This document shows, piece after piece, positions 30,201 to 39,229 of a stretch of DNA of 64,000 nucleotides. A model generated the notes under the pieces. The model did not search any database, had not been told where the DNA came from, and was given only the letters and a program-made list of their open reading frames with translations. How positions within the stretch are numbered: the first letter of the stretch is position 1; every line of letters starts with the position of its first letter. The stretch spans positions 1 through 64,000 of the forward strand of contig CANFHU010000007.1 in assembly GCA_947446925.1 (NCBI GenBank), given 5' to 3'. The DNA comes from Flavobacteriia bacterium (GTDB lineage Bacteria; Bacteroidota; Bacteroidia; Flavobacteriales_D; Crocinitomicaceae). Position numbers and translations under genes: made by a program.

Positions 30201-31025
30201 TTAGTCTGAGTTTAATTTATAAAAATTGATTTTATCTTTCTTGGATTCATGTATTATTATTTTAACCACAGAAGGATAAGTAAACTTAATTCTACTGTTT
30301 TTAAATGACCAGATTAATAACTCAAGTAATTCTTGCTCTGAAATTGAATTGTATTCCTTGAATCGGGTGATTCCTGAACCTAATAGAGGAATTGACAATG
30401 AGCGTCCAGCATAAATAATATCAATTTCATTCCAAAAGTTTAAGAGGAAATTAATGTATTCATTCATAGAAAGATAAGCTCTATTGTCTTTATCAAATTT
30501 CGAGAATGCGGTGAGTATGAAATCATCATTCTGAAAAATGGTACCAAGTTCATACAACTTTTTCTTTCCGATCAACCTACTATAATCGTGTTTTAAAACT
30601 TTTTGATTTAATCGATCATTTGAATCAATAAGGTTATCTAATAATCCTACATCATTTACTTTAGATTTTATATAAATACCATTAAGTGATGATTCAGCAA
30701 TAATATGATTGTCAACGATAGTATCAAAATATTCATTAAAAGCAATGACTTTTAGATTATTCTCTTCGAATATATTTCCTGTTTTAATGACTATAGTTGA
30801 ATTATTAATCTTTAAAGTTGTTTTTGTTTTCAAATTTGCCTTTATCCACATTAGGAAATAAATTCCTAAAAGAAGTATAACAAGACAAATCCCGATTGAT
30901 AAATTAAGACATTTAGGTATTTCGATTACAAGAAATGCAAATGAACAAAAAAGACTTATCACAGTTAAAACTGTAAAATAATTTGTCATTAATTTTTTGT
31001 CAAATAATTTTACTTTAAACTTCAT
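30201..31025 (-). CDS. Two-TM macro-domain protein, type II ThsA-like effector
   Basis: From the ATG at 31025 the protein has 274 residues. Two adjacent membrane helices lie near residues 14-65 (YFTVLTVISLFCSFAFLVIEIP and LSIGICLVILLLGIYFLMWI; each is only part of the helix region). A cytosolic domain follows with VIAFNEYFDTIVDNHII, ESSLNGIYI and SLSIPLLGSGITRF, matching the ThsA macro domain. In type II Thoeris this arrangement senses the TIR product through the macro domain and damages the membrane. It directly precedes the TIR gene, and a SIR2 gene lies 7 bp upstream. Confidence 0.82.
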   Translation of the reverse strand: MKFKVKLFDKKLMTNYFTVLTVISLFCSFAFLVIEIPKCLNLSIGICLVILLLGIYFLMWIKANLKTKTTLKINNSTIVIKTGNIFEENNLKVIAFNEYFDTIVDNHIIAESSLNGIYIKSKVNDVGLLDNLIDSNDRLNQKVLKHDYSRLIGKKKLYELGTIFQNDDFILTAFSKFDKDNRAYLSMNEYINFLLNFWNEIDIIYAGRSLSIPLLGSGITRFKEYNSISEQELLELLIWSFKNSRIKFTYPSVVKIIIHESKKDKINFYKLNSD

Positions 31026-31032
31026 TCCATTT

Positions 31033-32622
31033 TTAATTTGCATTTTCAAGAAAATCAAGAATACATACGCTTTTTCGAAATGCACTAAAATCAGTTGTTT
31101 TTTGATCTAAATTTAATTCCCATATCGCTTTTAAATATTCACGTAAAATCGCAACATCTGTTTTTTTTAGTCCGTAATATGGTATATATTTTAAAGCAGA
31201 AACATCTGGATTATCCTTAATTAGATCAGTGAGTGAAGAATATTTAGCTGTATATCTTTCATGACTTTTTTTCGTGGTTTTTGCTTTGTAATCTTCCAAA
31301 TTGATTTTTGAGGAATTATTTAACACTTCATTATTCTCTTGCACCACCTTTAATGAATTATCAAGATTCAAATTTCCACAAATGCGATTGAATTTGAAAA
31401 AGGGAAAAAAAGAACTCTTATTGATTTTTGATGGTAATAGTTTATCAATAATATCTCGATAATTGTCATGTGGTATAGTATCATAAATGATATCCTCTAA
31501 CAAATCTTTTATTTCAATACCTACAACACCTTTTTGTTGCAATTTGTCAATATTACCTATTCCTAATACTACTTCTAAATCCTCAATTTTATCTAAATTT
31601 TCAAATCCAGTAACCAATATTTTATTGGTTGGTTCCGACGTCATAACAAAATCATATACCATTGACTCAAGTTGTTTAAGAACCTCGATTGGTATACTTC
31701 TTTTTAAGTGAATTAATACGTTTAATACATCTTTATAATCGTGTAAAACAATTTTGTGAATAGGAATAGAAATTGAATTAAGACTATATGTTGTAGGAAT
31801 TAACACTGGTTCACAAGGTTTATCTTGCCAATCCACAAAAAATAAACGATCTTTCAATTTGTCTTCTTGAATATACTCTTGTCTTAAACAATCAACTAGG
31901 TTTGAAATAATTTTTTCAATATTTCGATCAGATAATGAATACCCCATGAAGATTATGGGAAAGTCTACCAAGAGAGTTAATATTTTTGAATTTAAATAAT
32001 GACTCTTGTTAATAAATAATTCATAATCAGCTTCGGTTACAACTAGTGTTTCTGGTCTTGAAGCGCAACCATGAATTTTAAAGATTTCACCAATACTTTT
32101 TTTATCATTGAAAATAATTTCCTTTTGACCTATTCTTGGCTGAAAATTTAAAAATTTACTTTCTAAAAAATTATCCCAGTTGGTAGTAACCAGTCCACTA
32201 ATGACAGTTTTTGAAAACAATTCGATTTCTTCCTCCATTTCTTCATTTTGTAAAATACTATCATTTAACAAAATACAAAGTTCAATTTTGAATGGTTTTT
32301 CTTTATCTAATACTGCAATTGACCTGAATTTAGCTCTAGAATCTTTAAATCGATCTTCTTTCCACCAAAATTCGTGGAACTCAGATGCCAAATTGGAAGC
32401 CACAACTGCCAAGTCTCTATTTGCTAATGACGAATAATAACCATATTCGAATTTAAATAAATCTGAAAATTTTGATACGAATTGTTCTAATAATGAATCC
32501 CATGTAGGTGAATTCACATATCTCCTTGATATTCCTGACCCAATAAATAAAAAGGGAGCGACTCCAGCTGAATTCAATTTTTTCGTTAATTCAAGAGAAA
32601 AGGTATCTGCTTTATATTCCAT
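31033..32622 (-). CDS. SIR2-like domain protein (putative NADase)
   Basis: From the ATG at 32622 the protein has 529 residues; an in-frame TTG at 32661 overlapping the upstream stop is an alternative. The N-terminal half is a SIR2-type fold: VAPFLFIGSGISRRYV binds NAD, and VTTNWDNFLESKF and IFKIHGCAS carry the Asn/Asp and catalytic His expected of SIR2 defence NADases. IFMGYSLSDRNIEKI closes the fold. The C-terminal ~280 residues match no domain I recognise. In type I Thoeris SIR2 is fused to the sensing domain of ThsA; here it is a separate gene next to a TM-macro effector and a TIR gene. Confidence 0.82.
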   Translation of the reverse strand: MEYKADTFSLELTKKLNSAGVAPFLFIGSGISRRYVNSPTWDSLLEQFVSKFSDLFKFEYGYYSSLANRDLAVVASNLASEFHEFWWKEDRFKDSRAKFRSIAVLDKEKPFKIELCILLNDSILQNEEMEEEIELFSKTVISGLVTTNWDNFLESKFLNFQPRIGQKEIIFNDKKSIGEIFKIHGCASRPETLVVTEADYELFINKSHYLNSKILTLLVDFPIIFMGYSLSDRNIEKIISNLVDCLRQEYIQEDKLKDRLFFVDWQDKPCEPVLIPTTYSLNSISIPIHKIVLHDYKDVLNVLIHLKRSIPIEVLKQLESMVYDFVMTSEPTNKILVTGFENLDKIEDLEVVLGIGNIDKLQQKGVVGIEIKDLLEDIIYDTIPHDNYRDIIDKLLPSKINKSSFFPFFKFNRICGNLNLDNSLKVVQENNEVLNNSSKINLEDYKAKTTKKSHERYTAKYSSLTDLIKDNPDVSALKYIPYYGLKKTDVAILREYLKAIWELNLDQKTTDFSAFRKSVCILDFLENAN

Positions 32623-32657
32623 AATTATTAATTCTATTTTTCTTTCGAATTTCTCCG

Positions 32658-35600
32658 TCAAACAACACCTTCGGTTGTCCCTTCTACTATTTTGATCTCC
32701 TCTTCTGTCAATCCATAAAGCTCATATACCAATTGGTCTATTTGGTTTTCAAATTTTAAAATATCTGCTCCCTGTTGTTGTTTTGAACGTGCCTCCACGG
32801 TTATTTTTTCTAAATTTTCTATCGATTTATTATTATAAATGTTGGGTAAAGGGAAGTTATTAATATCATAAACCAAAATTTTTGGAAATGCACCTTTAGT
32901 TGCTTTTGGAGATGAATTAAAATGATAAAAAGTTGCAACCTTTGAATTTAGAATTGCCCATAAAAATTCAAGAGAGTAAGTTTTATCATTTTGAATAATA
33001 TTAATAATCTGTGGGTCATTAACAAATTCTTCTTCTACAAGACAAGCTATTATTGAAGGATTAGTAATTTCTCTTATTAAAATTCGTTTTTGATTGAAAT
33101 ATTTTAGGTCTACATAAGTTGCCAAATGTTTTCCATACCAAATGAAACTTCCAGTTCGTTTATAGTCATATTTTGTAATTGATTCTCCCCAGATTTCTTC
33201 TTTATACTCATTATTTATTTTTCTGTTAGAATGCCATTCTCTATTTTTGACAATTGAATCAGCTTTTTTCTCTCCGTAAAGTTTTATCAAATCGGATTTC
33301 CTATATGGAATATAACCTTGAGTGACATCATATTTTTCTTGAAGTAAATTATTTGTTTTTAATTTCTTAATTAAATTAAGAACGCTATCATTTAGTTTAA
33401 AAACTAATCCCCAATTTTGAATATTACTTGTTGCTGTTTCTAGGGATATTCTCAAACGTTTTCTTATAATTAGATTATCAAAACTTTCAATATTTGAAGT
33501 GTTTTTATATCCAAGTATATTTTCTTTTTTATTTGATTTTGTAAATTGAAAAATAATATTCCTTACTGTGGCATCTTCAAAAAGATTAAAATTTGTACAA
33601 TCTAAAATTTCATTTAATGTCCAAAATTCAAATAAATTTAAACGATAAGATTGAGCAAAAACGTTGAATAAAATGGTGTTTGGAATAATGTATGATATTT
33701 CACCATTACTCTTCAAAACTTTATGCCCTAGATTAATAAACCAATAATAAATTTCAAAATCAGGAACTTTGGATAGTGAAGAGATTAATATCTCACGTTC
33801 CCTATTGTCTTTTATTGATACACCATAAGGTGGATTCCCAATCACAACATCAAACCCAACAAAATCCCCTTCATCATTCAACACTTCTGGAAATTCAAAT
33901 CGCCATTCAAAAGCATTTTCATAAATCTTATTGGCTTTAATTTCTTCAATTTCTGTTTCGAGTTTTTTAGTTTCCTTCGTTAGTTCTGCAACTTTTTTAT
34001 TCCAAGCCGTTTGCTCCTTTTTACCTAAATCAAATAATTGAGTTTGAGAAGTTAGATTAAAAAGTTCATCACGTACCTTTCTATATTTCACCGCTTTTGG
34101 ATCGGTTAATGAAATTTCACTTCTAAAATCGGATTTAATATCAGCAATCAAGCGTTCCATTTCCTTTTTTTGCTCTTTGCTTTTAGCATTTCGATAGGTA
34201 TCAACTGCTATTCTATAACTGTCAATAGTCCATTTACTTTTTTTCAATGCTTCTTTCAAATCCGCATCAATAGCAAAACGACTTACTAATGAATTTCCAC
34301 ATTTGATATTAATATCAATATTTGGAAGTGTCTCCAATTCTGTTTCATTTTTGTAATAAGCACTTTTTAATAACTCTATCCATAAACGTAAACGACAAAT
34401 CTTTACTGAATTAGAATTAATATCCACACCAAATAAACAATTTTCAATAATTGTTTGCTTTTCGTGAAATAAAGTTTCCTGTATGCGTTGGCTTTCATTA
34501 CGTTGCAGTGCGTCTAATGAATCAAGAGCGGGTTTGTATTCGAAAAAACTTCCGTCTTCATCCGTAATTATTAATTCATCATTTACAACTTCAACATGAT
34601 ATTCTTTTAATCGCTTTCCTGTTCTGTCTTGTAAAATTTTCAAATCACTTTTGATAGCAATCATTTCATTCAATGCAGAAACCAAAAAGTGACCAGATCC
34701 AACTGCGGGGTCACAAATTTTAATACTATTAACAATAGTATTTGCTTCTTCTCTGTCTTTTACTTCAATCTTATCATGTAATTCATCAAAATCTTTACAA
34801 TCCCAATTTTTAGTTTCATTGAACTTTTGAACTACAGCTTTTCGAATGGTTTCTCTACACATATACATGGTGATGAAACCAGGGGTAAAAAATGAACCAT
34901 CTTTGTAGCCATTAATTTTTTCAAAGATTAATCCTAATACAGAAGCATTAATAAGAGTTTTAGAATCTTCTTTTATTTCTTCCGAACCTTCACTGCTAAA
35001 ATCATACGCATCTAAAAACTTAAACAAGTATTCCAAAGCATTAATACCTTCATTTAATTTCTTACCAGCTTCATTTTTTAGTACAGAATTGGAATAAATT
35101 GGAAGTTTTTTTTCATCTCGCAGATTGCTTATGAATACCGTTGCATGCTCCAAATCGGTTGGTTCAAATAGGGAACTATTCAAATAGGGAACATTTTTGA
35201 ATTCATTTATTATATCCGGATTTCTTTCTTCAAATCGCTTTGCTAATACTTGAAAAAATAGACTATTTAAATCATCATAATCGTGGATTTTATCTAAACT
35301 TAAAAAAGCATAAGACTTATCATTTTTGTGATAAGAGATTAATTGAGCTTCTAATAATTTTAAAAATAAAATACGATTAACCCAAGTAATTACCAATTCT
35401 AGCCCTACATTGTATAGCCTGTCTTCATTCGTTTCTCCATACAAACTAGGCTTTTCAAGCCTACTTATTTTATCTAAACTATCTAATTGAATAATTGCAT
35501 TTTCAAGTAATGAACCAGAATTTCGTTCTCCAACCTCATTTCGTTGAATTACTTTTTTTCCACCATCTTTAGTTTCTGTTAAACCTATGATGTGTAATAA

Positions 35601-36362
35601 TTCACCATAAAAACGCTTATCTAAACTATTACTATCATTAGCAAAGGGCAATTTAAGTAGATGTTCAGGTGAAAGAAGTTTAAATAAAGCGATAAGTTTT
35701 GTATCGTCCTTTGCATCATCGTTTCGTAAAGGCTTATCGTATTCTCGAATATGAAAATAAGTGTATTCAATTTCAGATTTAATTTCTGAAATAAAAGGTT
35801 CAGCAATATTCTTATAAAAAAAGTCGGTTGTTTTACCTGAAAGTGAACCAGCCTCAAAATCTTTAAATTGTTTAACTAGATTTTTATTCTGAGCAAAACA
35901 TTTTTCAAAAATAGCAGCATCAAAAATGAACCATTCATTGATGTTTGTTGCTACTAAATATTTAACTTCTAAATTATTTTGTGTTATCCTCTCACGCAAA
36001 AAATATAAAACCAATTCTTGAAATGCTTTCACATTGATTTTATTATGAGAAATCATTTCAGCTTTATTTGTTGGCTTTTTAGCTTCGATAATTACGCCAA
36101 CATTACTTTTTGCGTTATTTTCTAAGTGGATAACTAAATCATTTCTTCCTTTGGTATTGATAAAGTGTTTACCATCGTAGTAAGTTTTCTTTAAAAAGTC
36201 AGAAACAAGATTTTTATGAAATTCTTCAGATTCAGTTGTGTTAGAATGATCCAATAACTGAATAAGATTACTTTTAAACAATTCGATATCCGAACGATTT
36301 GGCTTAATTTTTAGAAAAGCCTTATTTAAAGCAATTCTTGGTTTTAGTTGTTTTAATATCAT
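32658..36362 (-). CDS. Type IIG restriction-modification enzyme (Eco57I-like)
   Basis: The 1234-residue single-chain enzyme has an N-terminal nuclease region. GRNDLVIHL and VGVIIEAKKP (about residues 68-95) give the D...ExK of a PD-(D/E)xK site. The adenine methyltransferase core has motif I CDPAVGSGHFLVSAL near 550 and motif IV VIGNPPYGVSI near 840, with GVDINSNSVKICRLRLWIELL between. The C-terminal ~350 residues carry the target-recognition and coiled regions. One polypeptide that both methylates and cuts fits type IIG. It is preceded by a broken C-type regulator and followed by the SIR2 gene, whose TTG start option overlaps its stop. Confidence 0.88.
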   Translation of the reverse strand: MILKQLKPRIALNKAFLKIKPNRSDIELFKSNLIQLLDHSNTTESEEFHKNLVSDFLKKTYYDGKHFINTKGRNDLVIHLENNAKSNVGVIIEAKKPTNKAEMISHNKINVKAFQELVLYFLRERITQNNLEVKYLVATNINEWFIFDAAIFEKCFAQNKNLVKQFKDFEAGSLSGKTTDFFYKNIAEPFISEIKSEIEYTYFHIREYDKPLRNDDAKDDTKLIALFKLLSPEHLLKLPFANDSNSLDKRFYGELLHIIGLTETKDGGKKVIQRNEVGERNSGSLLENAIIQLDSLDKISRLEKPSLYGETNEDRLYNVGLELVITWVNRILFLKLLEAQLISYHKNDKSYAFLSLDKIHDYDDLNSLFFQVLAKRFEERNPDIINEFKNVPYLNSSLFEPTDLEHATVFISNLRDEKKLPIYSNSVLKNEAGKKLNEGINALEYLFKFLDAYDFSSEGSEEIKEDSKTLINASVLGLIFEKINGYKDGSFFTPGFITMYMCRETIRKAVVQKFNETKNWDCKDFDELHDKIEVKDREEANTIVNSIKICDPAVGSGHFLVSALNEMIAIKSDLKILQDRTGKRLKEYHVEVVNDELIITDEDGSFFEYKPALDSLDALQRNESQRIQETLFHEKQTIIENCLFGVDINSNSVKICRLRLWIELLKSAYYKNETELETLPNIDINIKCGNSLVSRFAIDADLKEALKKSKWTIDSYRIAVDTYRNAKSKEQKKEMERLIADIKSDFRSEISLTDPKAVKYRKVRDELFNLTSQTQLFDLGKKEQTAWNKKVAELTKETKKLETEIEEIKANKIYENAFEWRFEFPEVLNDEGDFVGFDVVIGNPPYGVSIKDNREREILISSLSKVPDFEIYYWFINLGHKVLKSNGEISYIIPNTILFNVFAQSYRLNLFEFWTLNEILDCTNFNLFEDATVRNIIFQFTKSNKKENILGYKNTSNIESFDNLIIRKRLRISLETATSNIQNWGLVFKLNDSVLNLIKKLKTNNLLQEKYDVTQGYIPYRKSDLIKLYGEKKADSIVKNREWHSNRKINNEYKEEIWGESITKYDYKRTGSFIWYGKHLATYVDLKYFNQKRILIREITNPSIIACLVEEEFVNDPQIINIIQNDKTYSLEFLWAILNSKVATFYHFNSSPKATKGAFPKILVYDINNFPLPNIYNNKSIENLEKITVEARSKQQQGADILKFENQIDQLVYELYGLTEEEIKIVEGTTEGVV

Positions 36363-36374
36363 TATTTCTGAAAA

Positions 36375-36567
36375 TCAATAATTCTGTTTAATTAAATCTT
36401 TTACTTCAACATTCAAAAGTCGAGCAATATAAAAAAGCATTTTCAAACTTGGTTGTCTTCGATTATTACAATATTCATTCACAATAATATAACTTTTGCC
36501 TATTTGTTCAGCCAACCAAATTTGCTAGATTCCTTTTTCACTCATTACTTCCTTCAATGCGATTCAT
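36375..36567 (-). pseudogene. Broken XRE-type regulator (C protein remnant) upstream of the RM gene
   Basis: On the minus strand the phrases MNRI, KEVMSEKGI, QIWLAEQIGKSYIIVNEYCNNRRQP and ARLLNVEVKDLIKQNY can be read in order but not in one frame; together they spell a compact helix-turn-helix regulator of about 64 residues. At least three lesions are visible: a one-base insertion after the fourth codon, a TAG in place of the residue after KGI, and loss of one T in the run after LKMLF. The stop is 12 bp before the RM start codon, as expected of a C regulator. The nonsense codon could be programmed, but the two frameshifts argue for decay. Confidence 0.75.
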
Positions 36568-36736
36568 TTTAGAAAAACTTATAAAAGTTTTGAATTTAAG
36601 AATTATATCAAATTAAATTACGATTTAACATTGTATTTTCTCATTAAAATACAGTTAATAATTTCACTTTTCAAAGTAAAATGAATTCAACAAACGACTC
36701 ATCTTTAAATGATTTTAACTTGGATGATGTACCGTT

Positions 36737-37342
36737 TTAATTAGATGTAATCTTCCACAAACATTCCGTTTTAATCACAGGTAACAACTCTACCATAAAT
36801 TTATCACTCGGAAAAATAAATGCCATCTGATTGTTTTCATCTTTGATGATAAGTGAGTTATACTGAATTTCAACGTTTCCTACTATGTTTAGCTCTTTGA
36901 ATAAATTTGATGAATGGCTTAATGATTCTTCGATTGGTTTGATAGTAAGGTCATACACACCTATAAAAACGTTTTGTTTATCCAATTCAAAACGAACACC
37001 TAACATTTTTTCAAATTGAGATTTTGAGTATGTTTCAAATTCCCCTTTTTCATGTTCACTTAACGCATTTAATTTATTGATAAGTGCAACGGAAACTTCT
37101 TGTTTGTAATCTGCATGTACATTTACCAAATACAAACAATACCAAGGAAGTTTTTCGCTCAATTTGTCTATTGCAGCTTCAAAAGTCGAATATTCATTCT
37201 TAATTGCAATGTTCATTCCCTCATCCGAAAAATCGGTTTCGTTATGGTTGTAAATATAGACAGTTCCAGTTTTTCTTTTCTCACGATAGATAACGATGGA
37301 ACCTCCTTCTCCGCCAATTTCAAAAATACATTCTTGTTTCAT
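36737..37342 (-). CDS. Hypothetical protein
   Basis: The 201-residue protein has no signal peptide or membrane segment, and I do not recognise its family. It opens with KQECIFEIGGEGGSIVIYRE and has a beta-rich, moderately acidic composition, then a LPWYCLYLVNVH core. It lies upstream of the RM/C-regulator region on the same strand but separated by about 370 bp, so cotranscription is uncertain. Its position in the island suggests an accessory or immunity-type role only by association. Confidence 0.6.
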   Translation of the reverse strand: MKQECIFEIGGEGGSIVIYREKRKTGTVYIYNHNETDFSDEGMNIAIKNEYSTFEAAIDKLSEKLPWYCLYLVNVHADYKQEVSVALINKLNALSEHEKGEFETYSKSQFEKMLGVRFELDKQNVFIGVYDLTIKPIEESLSHSSNLFKELNIVGNVEIQYNSLIIKDENNQMAFIFPSDKFMVELLPVIKTECLWKITSN

Positions 37343-37416
37343 TTCGATTGTTTTAGGTAAAGGTACGTTTGGTAGTACGTAAATATTTTATGTTTTACTA
37401 TGCAATAAACCTAAGG

Positions 37417-38271
37417 TTAATTGTGAATGCTAAATTCCACTGATTTTAAAATGTCTTCATACACATAATTATCAGAAATAGAAAAAAGTAACATTTCAGT
37501 TCGATACAATTCTTCTGGATATTTATTCTCCCAAAGTAGTTGATGTACTTGTTTAATTAATAGGTTAAGTTCCTTATAAGCAACTTTTTTATCTATAAAA
37601 ACCTTTCTATCAAACGTATTAATCATTTTTTTGTTCGCTAATGAATTTTCTGCAGTTGGATTGTATTTATCCTTTAAACCCAATCGAATCAACACATTCA
37701 TATCAAAAGCCATCATCTTAGAATTTCTCCCATCGGGTATCGGGAAAAAATTAGATGACTCCCCATTTTTCAATAATATCCAGTTTAAGGAATAGGCAAC
37801 ACGAGAATCATAGATAATTAATTCTTCAGGAAACATGAATGCTCCAACTTTAGACGAACTAGCAATTCTATCAAAAGGCATGTTAGATTTAGTATGAACT
37901 ATTTGTTTTATTAGTTCCTCTGTATTATTTCCACCTGTTATACCACCCCAATCCTTAATGATCCAATTTGCTAATTCTTTAAAATTATCCTCATTTGTTT
38001 GATGTAATTGATTCAAGTATTTTTTTACAATCTTTTTTAATTCCAATTCTTTTTCAAACTTTCCACCATTAGTATTTTCTAAGGAATCTATTTCATCTTG
38101 CGTTAGTATTTCTAGCCCATACAATTCTTTAAGGTTAGGATTCCAAGGGTATATAGATGGTAATGTATGTTTGATTTCTTCTAGATAATCAGCTATTATT
38201 TTTGCTCTAGTGATATTCATTTGGTTTAATTCGTTAATTAATTTTTCAAATCTAAGTTTATTCTTCGCCAA
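37417..38271 (-). CDS. Hypothetical protein of the defence island
   Basis: The 284-residue protein is mostly helical and basic at its N-terminus (MAKNKLRFEKLINELNQMN). A central segment has DWGGITGG, FDRIASSSKVGAFMFPEELIIYDSRVAYSLNWILL. That 'YDSRVA..LN' phrase resembles a helical active-site or binding region seen in DNA-glycosylase-like proteins, but the match is too weak to assign. No signal or membrane segments are present. It lies 59 bp downstream of the Abi_2-like gene on the same strand, so the two may be one operon. Confidence 0.6.
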   Translation of the reverse strand: MAKNKLRFEKLINELNQMNITRAKIIADYLEEIKHTLPSIYPWNPNLKELYGLEILTQDEIDSLENTNGGKFEKELELKKIVKKYLNQLHQTNEDNFKELANWIIKDWGGITGGNNTEELIKQIVHTKSNMPFDRIASSSKVGAFMFPEELIIYDSRVAYSLNWILLKNGESSNFFPIPDGRNSKMMAFDMNVLIRLGLKDKYNPTAENSLANKKMINTFDRKVFIDKKVAYKELNLLIKQVHQLLWENKYPEELYRTEMLLFSISDNYVYEDILKSVEFSIHN

Positions 38272-38330
38272 ATCTTGTCGTAGTCTCTAATCTATTTACA
38301 AACGATAAACATTATTTTCGTTCTACATTT

Positions 38331-39023
38331 TTATCCGATTTTCATTCGGTCAATTTCATCACAAATTTTAAGAACCCTATCTAAACCATATAAAAGTGAT
38401 GATTCATTTATTTCCATCCAGCGAAATAATGTGAGAATCATTTGATAATGTTGTCGAGTATAATTTGTGCACTTGATGGCTTTACCGGGTAAAAAACAAA
38501 TAGGCTCATGATGAGCAATTCGATTTCGAATATCGTTGATTTTAGCAAGTAGATTAAATATATCCGTATTATTTATTATACAGACAGAAGTACTAATCGG
38601 TTTGGAAGGAAGGATTTTAAGTAAATTTTTACCAGTTGCCCTATATTGATTTTTTGAGAATAAATATCTCCAAAAACCAAATCCTAATTCAGCTACCAAT
38701 TTATTATGTGAATAATTGCTGTTTAATTTTCGAAGAGAATCTTCAATATTTTTTTTAGTAGTTTTAGTATGAATTTGATCAAACATTCCGCCAAGTTCAA
38801 TCGATGCCTTTAACCAATCTTCTCCTAATGTACTTATAAAATGTTGGTCTATACGATTCCGTAATGAAATTTCAAAACAACTAATTATGGTGAAAAATTC
38901 CTGTGATAAGAGTAAATTTTTACGATATAATACCATTGCATTTCTTGTGTTTCCATTACAAGCTGTTACATACCTTTTTATTCTAGGAGGTGAAAAAATA
39001 TTCTCAAAATTTATATAATCCAA
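38331..39023 (-). CDS. Abi_2-family protein (AbiD/AbiF-like, HEPN)
   Basis: The 230-residue protein shows the Abi_2 pattern: an N-terminal RIKRYVTACNGN, then LYRKNLLLSQEFFTIISCFEISLRNRIDQHF and FGFWRYLFS. NDIRNRIAHHEPICF near residue 185 has the HEPN RNase signature R-x4-6-H. Related AbiD/F proteins abort phage infection by an RNase-like mechanism. It is the first gene after the WYL regulator on the same strand. Confidence 0.85.
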   Translation of the reverse strand: MDYINFENIFSPPRIKRYVTACNGNTRNAMVLYRKNLLLSQEFFTIISCFEISLRNRIDQHFISTLGEDWLKASIELGGMFDQIHTKTTKKNIEDSLRKLNSNYSHNKLVAELGFGFWRYLFSKNQYRATGKNLLKILPSKPISTSVCIINNTDIFNLLAKINDIRNRIAHHEPICFLPGKAIKCTNYTRQHYQMILTLFRWMEINESSLLYGLDRVLKICDEIDRMKIG

Positions 39024-39229
39024 AGCTTTCTTAATTGCGATACACTATCTAATTTAATCAATATTACCCTTGAGAACAAAAATATTTTAAAGAAATTTAA
39101 TTAAAATTTGATTTATATATTAAACTATCGTAATTTTACAAAATCTTATTCCCGGTTGTCCCTGAAGCGATTCATACCTCCGGGTTTCGTTTTTTATACA
39201 AGATCGTTTCTTCCATTTTTTTACAGAAA

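Noticed and set aside
36375..36567. Functional leaderless C regulator by programmed frameshift
   Set aside because: Two separate frameshifts plus a TAG would all have to be bypassed; decay is simpler.
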